Source: Alphaproteobacteria bacterium WMHbin7
GTDB taxonomy: Bacteria > Pseudomonadota > Alphaproteobacteria > Rhodospirillales > WMHbin7
NCBI GenBank assembly: GCA_002753155.1
Contig: PDZW01000013.1
Span: 27,590-91,589, forward strand
Direction: 5' to 3'
Length of the DNA: 64,000 bases
This document shows, one piece after another, positions 36,214 to 43,933 of this stretch (position 1 is its first letter; every line of letters begins with the position of its first letter). The translations under genes were made by a program, and so were the position numbers. The notes beneath the pieces were generated by a model. That model was not told where the DNA came from and did not search any database. It was given only the letters and a program-made list of their open reading frames with translations.

Positions 36214-36619
36214 AATCTGCGCCGCGCCGGGATGTTGTTTTACGGCAGAATGAGTTGCCCAGAAGCTTGGACGAAAAGCGTGAGGTTCTGACAGAGGAGA
36301 GTTCGCTTTTGATGATCAGGGCGCCTGCGACGGCATAGCGAAGAGCAAGATGAGCCGCCAGGGCACTCGGCCCACTTCTTGGAAGTTTTTATTTACTTTC
36401 GTCGCCCCCCCAGCGAAATGCCCCGAACAGGGGCATTTTTTATGGAGTGTGCGAATAGTCTGTTGATATGTATATGTGAATCAGTGTTGCTGTCCAAGCT
36501 GGCGCAGAGATTCGAAAAAGTCTAGACTGAAGGCCAGGGGACGCCAGAGTAACCGCCTGATCTTGCGTAATATCCCTCGATATGGAGGTGTCCTTATCTG
36601 TTGTGGAGTTTGGCGCCAA
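36214..36619. other. Intergenic region after the small Gly-rich gene
   Basis: These 406 bases hold a clear Rho-independent terminator (36417-36441) and, after it, an AT-rich stretch that probably contains the promoter of the PAS/receiver pair. An in-frame extension of the PAS gene to 36476 is open but lacks a ribosome site and PAS similarity, so it was not used. Confidence 0.5.
36417..36441 (+). terminator. Rho-independent terminator
   Basis: AATGCCCC (36417-36424), a GAACA loop and GGGGCATT (36430-36437) form an 8-bp perfect stem followed by a T run to 36441. It lies about 200 bp after the small Gly-rich gene and before the PAS gene. Confidence 0.8.
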
Positions 36620-37036
36620 ATGCTTACGGCCACGTCACTTGACGATCTTGTCACAGCGTATCTGGGCCTGGCAGAGGTTGGTGTTGCGCTTTTTGATGAA
36701 TGCGGACGAATTCTGCGGACGAACGACAATTTGGAGCGCTTGTTGGGATGTCGGGGCGGCCAGCTTTTGCAGACAAGCTATTTCGAGCTTTCGCACCCAG
36801 ACGACCGTGAAAGCGAGAGTGCGGCTTTTTCAGCGCTGACGGATGGGGGGCAGCAAACCTATGCGCTGGAAAAGCGACTGCTGCTGGGTGCGCATGACTT
36901 GGCGCATTATCAGGGGGTGTTGCATGTCGAGTGCATGGTCACGCGCTACCGCTATCAGGAAAAGATGGTCTTTCTGGCCCTCATGCAGGAGATGAAAATC
37001 TATCGGCACTTCAAGACGCGGCATAACGAGACATGA
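36620..37036 (+). CDS. Stand-alone PAS-domain protein
   Basis: A 138-residue protein that is essentially one PAS fold: AEVGVALFDECGRILRTNDNLERLLG, then SYFELSHPDDRESESAAF and YQEKMVFLALMQEMK. There is no attached kinase, GGDEF or HTH. ATG 36620 is preferred (GGAG about 12 bases upstream and PAS similarity begins just after). Its stop overlaps the next gene by four bases (ATGA), so it works with the receiver-like protein. The ligand is unknown; conserved haem or flavin residues cannot be assigned by eye. Confidence 0.7.
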   Translation: MLTATSLDDLVTAYLGLAEVGVALFDECGRILRTNDNLERLLGCRGGQLLQTSYFELSHPDDRESESAAFSALTDGGQQTYALEKRLLLGAHDLAHYQGVLHVECMVTRYRYQEKMVFLALMQEMKIYRHFKTRHNET

Positions 37037-37935
37037 GTCTGAGCTTCAGCCTTGCCGCGATTCGCATGTTGCTGGGAGAGCCCAATCCCAATGTGCGCAG
37101 CAGCCTGCGCACATCCTTGTTCCGCCACGGTCTGCGCGGCATACAAGACAGCGCCTCAGCGTTGCGCTCGCATGAACTGCTGGGAGAGCAGCCTTTCGAT
37201 CTTGTCGTTCTTGACGCGAACATGGAGGACTCGGACGTCTTTGGAATCATCCGGCTAGTTCGAGAGCATAGGCTTAGCAAGGACCCTTTCGTCAACGTGA
37301 TCTTGATTGCCGATCCCCCTCATCCGGACATGGCCCGCCTCCTTGTCAATGCGGGCGCCGATGCCGTTCTCATCAGGCCCATCTCGGTTCAGGTTCTGCA
37401 CGCGCGGATAAATCTGCTGATAGAAAACCGCAGACCCTTCGTGGTGACACAGGATTATATCGGGCCTGAACGGCGAACCGAGCCGCGCCTGGGCTCTGTG
37501 CCGGTTTCTGAAATACAGGTCCCCAGCAGCTTGAAAAACAGGGCTTATGGCCGGACCGACGACGAGCTTCACTTGAAGGCGGTTTCCACAAGTTGGGAAA
37601 TTATCAAAAAGCAACGAACCGAGCGTTTGATTTATCAGATCGGCTGGCTGGCTCAGCGCATCCTGCCCGAGGCGGGAAAGGAAGATGTCCTGCATCCTCG
37701 CTCGCAGATCGCCATGCATTTGGTTTTCGCGTGCGACAGGCTGACCAATTGGGCCAATGACGTGGAGAACGAGGAGTTCTACACGGTCTGTCGCAAGCTT
37801 AAGGAGGGGGCCGAAACGATTCAACGCGCACAGACACCACCGGAGCCGCAACTAACTGCCGAGATACAGGCCGACGCAGGCCGCCTCGAGGCCTTGTGGT
37901 CGAGACCTGCCGGTGATCCGCCGACCGAGAGCTGA
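37033..37935 (+). CDS. Receiver-domain protein with unknown C-terminal region
   Basis: A 300-residue protein with an N-terminal response-regulator receiver (about residues 10-130): MLLGEPNPNVRSSLRTSLF, phospho-acceptor Asp in FDLVVLDANMEDSDVFG, and LVNAGADAVLIRPISVQVL. The first acidic pair is reduced to E-P-N. The YIGPERR motif often found at the end of alphaproteobacterial receivers follows. Residues about 170-300 are helical without a recognised output domain. Translationally coupled to the PAS gene. Confidence 0.72.
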   Translation: MSLSFSLAAIRMLLGEPNPNVRSSLRTSLFRHGLRGIQDSASALRSHELLGEQPFDLVVLDANMEDSDVFGIIRLVREHRLSKDPFVNVILIADPPHPDMARLLVNAGADAVLIRPISVQVLHARINLLIENRRPFVVTQDYIGPERRTEPRLGSVPVSEIQVPSSLKNRAYGRTDDELHLKAVSTSWEIIKKQRTERLIYQIGWLAQRILPEAGKEDVLHPRSQIAMHLVFACDRLTNWANDVENEEFYTVCRKLKEGAETIQRAQTPPEPQLTAEIQADAGRLEALWSRPAGDPPTES

Positions 37936-37944
37936 AAAGAAAAA

Positions 37945-37964
37945 CGGCCCCTGACGAGGGGCCG
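37945..37964 (-). terminator. Intrinsic terminator of mamC (possibly bidirectional)
   Basis: CGGCCCC (37945-37951), loop TGACGA and GGGGCCG (37958-37964) form a 7-bp GC stem. On the minus strand it is followed by TTTTTCTTTT, giving a good terminator for mamC; on the plus strand the tail is only CTCTTC, a weaker end for the PAS/receiver unit. Confidence 0.78.
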
Positions 37965-37991
37965 CTCTTCATGAGGGCGTGGATGAGCCGG

Positions 37992-38354
37992 TCAGGCGAT
38001 GTCTTCGATCGCCTCGTCATCCGCACCGGATGTGCGTGCCGCAATCTGGGCCTCGGTATATTCGACGGCCCGGTCCCAGGCATATTTGCCAGCGATGCCC
38101 GCAGCAACGGCAACGCCCAGCGACACCACTAGGCCGCCGCCGACAGCACCGGCCACGGCAGCGCTGAGGGCCGTCGCCAAGCCGGCGCCAACCGTTTCCT
38201 TGCCGGTATCGATTGCTGCTTCTTTGCGGCTGACCTTTCCGGCTTGCAGTAAGTGGAGATTCTTCGCCAGAGCCGCCGCCCCGCCAACGATTCCGCCAAG
38301 AACGCCGACACCGGGAAGCGATTTAGCCAGATAAGGCGCCAGATGAAAGGGCAT
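37992..38354 (-). CDS. mamC: MamC (Mms13), magnetosome membrane protein
   Basis: A 120-residue protein starting [20 protein letters not shown], essentially the family signature, with [21 protein letters not shown] and [12 protein letters not shown] further on. Two transmembrane helices (about 12-30 and 60-82) enclose a lumenal loop that interacts with magnetite. MamC is the most abundant magnetosome protein in Magnetospirillum and influences crystal size. AAGGA lies seven bases before the ATG. It is alone on the minus strand: the usual mamG, mamF and mamD partners are not beside it. Confidence 0.95.
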   Translation of the reverse strand: MPFHLAPYLAKSLPGVGVLGGIVGGAAALAKNLHLLQAGKVSRKEAAIDTGKETVGAGLATALSAAVAGAVGGGLVVSLGVAVAAGIAGKYAWDRAVEYTEAQIAARTSGADDEAIEDIA

Positions 38355-38548
38355 GTTCAATTCCTTATAAAGTAAAAGACGTCGCCTTATGCAACAGCCC
38401 GTAAATCTACAAGGAGCTGAAGGCAGGTCCGTCAGGGAAGTCGGAACACTAGCATGGGCGAGGGCGGCTGAAAAGTCCTAACAGAGAACAGCTTCCGCTT
38501 GGTGAATCGCCCCGTCAGCATTTACGCTGTCGAAGTTGGGGGAGAGGA

Positions 38549-39844
38549 GTGAAGACCCTGATGCAGAATTTGGAGGCAGACGCGGAGCAAGATCTGTCGG
38601 CGCCAGAGCAATTGGGAGCCGATCCCATGCGCGATGTCCGTCGTATGCGCAGGCTGGCGACCGGCTTGCTGTGTCTTGTCGCCATGGTCTTTCTGATGGC
38701 CGCCCTGGGGGAAGAGCGCTGGCCCTGGCTGGGCGTCGTCCGCGCCTTTTCCGAGGCGGCCATGGTGGGTGCCATTGCCGACTGGTTTGCCGTCGTCGCC
38801 TTGTTTCGCCACCCCCTGGGCATACCAATTCCCCATACGGCGGTCATTCCCCGCAATCACAAGCGAATAGCCGCCGCCATTGGACGTTTCGTCTCGGCAA
38901 ACTTTCTGGCCTCACAAGCGGTAGCGCGCCGCCTGGAGGAACTTGATGTCGTGGGCCGCCTGGGTCGCTGGCTGTCAGCGCCCGAGAATGCAAGCCTGCT
39001 GGCGGAACGACTGATGGTGCTGTTGCCGCCGGTTCTGGACGTCATTCAAAGAGAGCATTTGCGCAAGACGGTGAATTCGATGTTTCGAAAGGGCATCGGC
39101 AAAGCCATCACCGCCCCCTTGCTGTCAAGTCTTCTTTCCGTGGCGGTGGCCCAGGGATATCACCAGTCGCTTCTGGATGAGGCCTTGCAGGCCCTGGGTG
39201 ATCTCCTGCGCACCAAGCGCGGATTTATCCGCAAGAAGGTGGCTGCCAAAAGCAGTTGGCTGCCTTTGTGGCTTGAGGAATCCCTGTCCGATCAGATCGC
39301 CGCAGGGCTTGGCGAGGCGCTGATCGAGTTGCGCTCCTTGGACCATCCCTGGCGTACAGAATTCGAAAAAGCGACCCGGGAGTTCATTCATCGCCTGGAT
39401 GCCACCCCTGAGTTCGAGGAACGAATTCATGCCGTCAAAACCCAGATCCTGAACGATCCGGCCATTGAGATGTATCTGGACGACTTGTGGAACGAACTGC
39501 ACGATCAGCTTGCCTCTAGTGCTGCGGAAAGCGGCAGGGGACTACGCGGAACCATTGAGGATTCCGTGCGTTCCCTGGGCGAGCGTATCGCCGCAGACAT
39601 TACGTTTCGTGAAACGGCAAGCCGGTGGCTTAAGCGCGCCATTGAGCAGTTCATGGTGCCGCGCCGCGAGATGATCGGCTCTTTCATCGCCGGAATGGTC
39701 ATGCGCTGGCCCACGGAAACGCTGGTAAACCGGCTTGAAGCCCGTGTTGGCAAGGATTTGCAATATATTCGCATCAACGGAACGCTGGTGGGTGGCTGCG
39801 TGGGCTTGGTCATTTATCTGATCGGCGCCGTCCTCAAGCCCTAA
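38549..39844 (+). CDS. DUF445 family membrane protein
   Basis: A 431-residue protein with the DUF445 pattern: an N-terminal hydrophobic helix (LATGLLCLVAMVFLMAAL), WLGVVRAFSEAAMVGAIADWFAVVALFRHPLG(I) early on, a long helical middle, and a C-terminal helix after IRINGTLVGG. The GTG at 38549 has GGAGAGGAG just upstream; ATG 38561 is an alternative. Family function is unknown; it is an inner-membrane protein often linked to envelope stress. It is divergent from mamC. Confidence 0.82.
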   Translation: MKTLMQNLEADAEQDLSAPEQLGADPMRDVRRMRRLATGLLCLVAMVFLMAALGEERWPWLGVVRAFSEAAMVGAIADWFAVVALFRHPLGIPIPHTAVIPRNHKRIAAAIGRFVSANFLASQAVARRLEELDVVGRLGRWLSAPENASLLAERLMVLLPPVLDVIQREHLRKTVNSMFRKGIGKAITAPLLSSLLSVAVAQGYHQSLLDEALQALGDLLRTKRGFIRKKVAAKSSWLPLWLEESLSDQIAAGLGEALIELRSLDHPWRTEFEKATREFIHRLDATPEFEERIHAVKTQILNDPAIEMYLDDLWNELHDQLASSAAESGRGLRGTIEDSVRSLGERIAADITFRETASRWLKRAIEQFMVPRREMIGSFIAGMVMRWPTETLVNRLEARVGKDLQYIRINGTLVGGCVGLVIYLIGAVLKP

Positions 39845-39940
39845 AGACTGGCGCCTTGCGCCGTCCGCCCACTTGGCTATGATTGGGCAAAGAGCAGACG
39901 TTCAGGTTGTTGCAACGATGGCTTTTCTCCCGTCTGGGGG

Positions 39941-42900
39941 ATGGGCCGCGCGGGGAAGTTTCCAGAAAAGATGATGACCGTTCCTTCCAGAATGGGCTCA
40001 AGCGCCGCCGAGCCCCTTCAAGCCAGCGATACAACAGCCCTGGCCCGCAGGGGCAGCCTTCGGCTTGCCCTCAGTCTTGGGCTGGCTTTTGCGCTGATCT
40101 GGGGGGGACTGGTCTGGCGGGCGGACAGGATGAGCCAGGAGGCGGCTGGAAAAGCGGTCCTGCTGGCACAGAATTTGTCGATTGCCTTCGAGGAAAACAT
40201 TGCCCGAACCATCGGCAATCTCGATCTGTCGCTTTTACATGTCAGGCAGTCTTACGAGCGTACGCAGGGAAAGGGATTTGACGTCGAGGCTGAGCTTGAA
40301 CAGTTGCAGGCCATGCAAGGTCTGGCAGCGCAGGTCGCGGTCATCGGCGAAGACGGGCTGGTCAGGCAAAGCAGCGGCGGGCCGTTGTCGGTCAAGACCA
40401 ATGTCGGCGATCAGGACTTTTTCAAGGCGCACAAGAACGGCGACGCCGACAAGCTTTTCATTGGTCGCACGCTGGCCGATGCCGCCACCTTACGCCTGTC
40501 CGTGCCCTTCTCGCGCCGTCTGCGCAAGGCCGATGGTGGTTTTGCTGGAGTTTTGCTGCTGTCGGCCGAGTCTCACCTTCTGTCGGATTTTTTTAAGTCC
40601 GTCGATATCGGCCCATCCGGAACGGTCAGCCTGGCCGGGCGCGACGGCTATCTGCGCGCAGGCCTTGATCTTAGCCCGGCCATCATCGATACGCCGATTC
40701 AAGACGGGCAACTATTTGCGCAACTGGCTCAAAATCCGTCTGGGCAGTTCTTCGATGAAAAGGAAGGTGGGCGCGCGATCGCCTACAGGTCCTTGATGGA
40801 CTATCCCCTGATCGTCGCGGTCGGCATTCCGGTCAGGGATATGTTGGATATTCTCGGCCAGGAAATGATCCTGGAGATTCTTGTCGGTCTGCTGCTCTCC
40901 GGTCTGCTGGGCGTTGTGGGTTGGGGGGCGCGCCAGCGCCCAGCCCAGCCCGGGAAAGAGGCGCCTTTGCCCAAGGCGGGACCAGAGCGCTTCCACAAGG
41001 TTCTGGATAGCCTGACCGAAGGGGTTGCGGTTGCCGGTCTGGATGGCAAAATCGTCTTTGCCAATCCGGCCTGGCAAGTCCTGGCGCGGGAGAATCCTGC
41101 CCTTGGCGCCCTTGGCGAAGCGGCCCCCCAGGCTGATGATGCCCTGGGGCAGGCCATCGTTGAGGTGGCCTGGGGCCGCTCTTCCGGCCAGTCTGTCGAA
41201 TATCCGGCGCAGGGTGGGGAGGTGGCGAACCTCTGGCGCCGGTTGGATATCCTGCCTTTGTCTGGCGGCGGCGGCGCCTTGATGCGTCTGGCCGATATCA
41301 GCGAAAGTCGAAAACATGCCGAGGCCCAGCAGATTCTGGAAGCGCGGATCGCCCTTCTGTCGGAAGGATCGCTGACTTGGCATTGGGAGATGGGGCCGGA
41401 CTACCGCTTTACCTGGTTGTCGCAAAGCTTTCAGGCGTTGACGGGGCAAGATCCGCGCTCTGTCCTGGGTCGCCATGTCGAGGCGGTGACGGGCGCATCC
41501 GCGCAAGAGGCCTTGGCGGGCTTGCTTGACGATTTTCTAGCTTATCGCAAGATTGCAGGCTTTGAATTCTCTATTCAAGACCGGCACGGCGCTACGCGAA
41601 CCTTTTGCTTAGGTGGCGAGCCGCTCTTCAATGCCAGCGGTCAATTCGCGGGCTATCGTGGCAGCGTACGCGATGTCACCGAGTCCGGGAACGCCCAGAT
41701 CGAAAGACAGCTTTTTCTAACCCGCCTCGAGGAGTTGGAGGAGCGCAACCACGCCTTGCTGAACATACCAGGCATTGCCGCAATCATCTTGGACGGTGAA
41801 GGCAGATTGGTGGCTTGCGGGGCGGCCTTTCTTGAATTGGCCGGCCTGACCAGAGAGGTGGCGCTTGGGCGGCGTCTGACCGATTGGTGTCCGGAACCAG
41901 CCGCTCAAGAGGCCCGGGAGAAACTGGCGGCGTTGAGGAATACTCCTGGCTCGTTCGAAATGACGCTGCTCTGCAACGATGCCCGCGAGGCTGACATATT
42001 GGTGAGTGGATGCGCCGCTCAGATCGGCGGAACAGACCTGATCATGGCATCGATACAAGACCTAACAGATCTGAAAAGGGCTGAAGCTTCACTTGATGCC
42101 GCCCAGGAAAAGATCGAAGTCCTTTCGACAGCCATGATGGATTTCCTGAAGTCGGTCGGGCGCGACATCCATACCCAGCTATACAGCATCCTGGATTTGG
42201 CGCATCTGGCCCTGGCCCGGAAGGAGAGGGCGCCAGGAGGGGATGTCGTTGACACGATGAAGAAGACGGCCAAGCGGCTGCTGGCCGTTACGGGCGGCCT
42301 TATGGACATGCCCGGCTTGCAGACAGGGCAGCTAGCCCCTGCCTGGGAACGCTTCGATCTGGAACGCCTGATCGGTGAAGCGGTTGCTTTGGCGGCGGAT
42401 CTTGCCAACGTCAAGGGGGTTGAACTGGTGGTCCGCATCAAGCCGGAGGTGCCGCGCCTTGTGTTCGGGGACGCCAGGCGCCTGGGCAGGCTTCTGCTGG
42501 GCAGCCTGAGCCAGGCGGCCAGATGCACCGAGGCGGGCGAAATCGTTCTCCAGGTTGCCCTGGATGGGCCAAGCGGGGATCGCCCCCAAGTCCGCTTCAC
42601 CATCGACTTCAGTGGAATCTGCGGCGAATCGAATGGGCTGGAAGATGGAACGGTCATGGATATGGAGACGGGGGCGGGGGGTTCGCTCTTCAGGCCGCTG
42701 GTGATTCTGCTGGGAGGGGAGGTGGGGGCAGCGACAACCGACGGCCAGAAAAGCACAATCTGGTTTGCTCTGCCCATGGGCACTGCAAAGGCCAAGGAGC
42801 AAGCCGCTCCAATACGTCTCGGCGGGCGCAGGATGCTGGTGGTGGACGATAATCCCAGCGCAAGCGAAGCTCTGGCTTTAATGCTTTCTGAACTGGGGGG

Positions 42901-43633
42901 TGAGGTCGAGCGGCTGCCTACCGGCAAGGCGGCGCTCGAAACCATCACGGCTGCCTTGGTGTCGGACAAGCCGTTCGACGTTGTTTTTATCGATCAGGGG
43001 ATGAAGGATGTCGAGGGTTTCGAAGCCATCATCCGAATCCGCGGCAAGTTCGGAAACGGCAAATTTCCGCATCTCGTCTTGATGTCGGACGGCCATCTGC
43101 CTGAAAGCGAGACGCCGCATCTTGGAAAACCTGTTTTGCGCCATCGTCTGCACGAAGTGCTGGCGCAGGTGCTTGGGCTTTCGATGCAGGCAAGCGCCCC
43201 GTCGGCCAGCCCGGCGCAGCTTGATCCGTCGAGCCTAAGCGGCACCAGAGTTCTGTTGGTTGAGGACAGCCCCACCGACCAACTGGTGGCCAGGGACATG
43301 CTGGAGGCGGTGGGCATGAATGTCGATACCGCTGAGAACGGCGCTCTGGCTGTCGAGATGGTTTCGTCCAACGACTACCAGATCGTGCTGATGGATGTCT
43401 TGATGCCGACGATGGGCGCCATCGAAGCGGCGCGGCGCATCCGCCTTGACCAACGCTTCGCCCGCCTGCCCATCATCGCCATGACCGGCGAGGATTGGAA
43501 GGACGAGCAGGAAAAGTTCATTCAGTTCGGATTGAACGACGCCATCTTCAAACCGGTCGATCCCGACCAGCTTTATGCGGTGATTCAGAAATGGGTGTTG
43601 GGAGTTGAGGCTCGTCCATCCCTGCTCGATTGA
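39941..43633 (+). CDS. Large hybrid sensor protein with degraded histidine-kinase core and two receivers
   Basis: A 1230-residue protein. TM1 (about 37-58) and TM2 (about 305-325) flank a periplasmic Cache/PDC-like sensor (VGDQDFFKAHKNGDADKLFIG). Three PAS-like regions (about 350-470, 475-590, 600-710) lead to a dimerisation/kinase region, then receivers with Asp1018 (VVFIDQGM) and Asp1152 (IVLMDVLMP). The H-box reads GRDIHTQL: Arg741 replaces the phospho-His, and His744 occupies the usual Arg position. The N-box (LLGSLSQAARCTEAGE) lacks its key Asn and the DxGxG box is not recognisable. It may be a pseudokinase scaffold or rely on His744. The start ATG 39941 is uncertain; ATG 39971 is possible. 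Confidence 0.8.
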   Translation: MGRAGKFPEKMMTVPSRMGSSAAEPLQASDTTALARRGSLRLALSLGLAFALIWGGLVWRADRMSQEAAGKAVLLAQNLSIAFEENIARTIGNLDLSLLHVRQSYERTQGKGFDVEAELEQLQAMQGLAAQVAVIGEDGLVRQSSGGPLSVKTNVGDQDFFKAHKNGDADKLFIGRTLADAATLRLSVPFSRRLRKADGGFAGVLLLSAESHLLSDFFKSVDIGPSGTVSLAGRDGYLRAGLDLSPAIIDTPIQDGQLFAQLAQNPSGQFFDEKEGGRAIAYRSLMDYPLIVAVGIPVRDMLDILGQEMILEILVGLLLSGLLGVVGWGARQRPAQPGKEAPLPKAGPERFHKVLDSLTEGVAVAGLDGKIVFANPAWQVLARENPALGALGEAAPQADDALGQAIVEVAWGRSSGQSVEYPAQGGEVANLWRRLDILPLSGGGGALMRLADISESRKHAEAQQILEARIALLSEGSLTWHWEMGPDYRFTWLSQSFQALTGQDPRSVLGRHVEAVTGASAQEALAGLLDDFLAYRKIAGFEFSIQDRHGATRTFCLGGEPLFNASGQFAGYRGSVRDVTESGNAQIERQLFLTRLEELEERNHALLNIPGIAAIILDGEGRLVACGAAFLELAGLTREVALGRRLTDWCPEPAAQEAREKLAALRNTPGSFEMTLLCNDAREADILVSGCAAQIGGTDLIMASIQDLTDLKRAEASLDAAQEKIEVLSTAMMDFLKSVGRDIHTQLYSILDLAHLALARKERAPGGDVVDTMKKTAKRLLAVTGGLMDMPGLQTGQLAPAWERFDLERLIGEAVALAADLANVKGVELVVRIKPEVPRLVFGDARRLGRLLLGSLSQAARCTEAGEIVLQVALDGPSGDRPQVRFTIDFSGICGESNGLEDGTVMDMETGAGGSLFRPLVILLGGEVGAATTDGQKSTIWFALPMGTAKAKEQAAPIRLGGRRMLVVDDNPSASEALALMLSELGGEVERLPTGKAALETITAALVSDKPFDVVFIDQGMKDVEGFEAIIRIRGKFGNGKFPHLVLMSDGHLPESETPHLGKPVLRHRLHEVLAQVLGLSMQASAPSASPAQLDPSSLSGTRVLLVEDSPTDQLVARDMLEAVGMNVDTAENGALAVEMVSSNDYQIVLMDVLMPTMGAIEAARRIRLDQRFARLPIIAMTGEDWKDEQEKFIQFGLNDAIFKPVDPDQLYAVIQKWVLGVEARPSLLD

Positions 43634-43737
43634 CCGGAAACATGGTCGATCAGTTCAACGATGCCGACGGCCAGCCCAAGCAACAGCAGGAACAAGGCCA
43701 CCTTGACCATGCTGGTTTTGGGCGTTCCGGCGAGCAT
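43585..43737 (-). CDS. Possible small single-pass membrane protein downstream of feoB
   Basis: A 50-residue frame with one strong helix (VKVALFLLLLGLAVGIVELIDHVSG). It follows the Cys-rich FeoB companion by 25 bp on the same strand, and its last 49 bases overlap the 3' end of the large sensor gene. No ribosome site is obvious. It could be an accessory peptide of the Feo system or a chance frame. Confidence 0.3.
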   Translation of the reverse strand: MLAGTPKTSMVKVALFLLLLGLAVGIVELIDHVSGQSSRDGRASTPNTHF

Positions 43738-43762
43738 GGGAAGAGAGAAGGGCCTTGGCGAA

Positions 43763-43933
43763 TTACGAGCAGCCGCCCGGGGGCTTTTTGCCACCGGCGC
43801 CGCAGCAGCCTCCGCTGCAGGAGGCCGAGCCGGACTTGGAGAAGATGCGCTTGAAATGCCGCACGACAATCGCCGCCACCACGATGGCCACCGCAATGAT
43901 CGCGGAAATGTCCCATGCCGCTTCGGTTGTCAT
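43763..43933 (-). CDS. FeoB-associated Cys-rich membrane protein
   Basis: A 56-residue protein: one transmembrane helix (about residues 9-25) and a basic then Cys/Gly-rich tail with cysteines at 39, 43, 44 and 55 (SASCSGGCCGAGGKK). This is the layout of the small FeoB-associated cysteine-rich proteins (P12669-type, placed like FeoC). The ATG overlaps the feoB stop by four bases, so it is coupled to feoB and probably aids Fe(II) transport or sensing. Confidence 0.75.
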   Translation of the reverse strand: MTTEAAWDISAIIAVAIVVAAIVVRHFKRIFSKSGSASCSGGCCGAGGKKPPGGCS

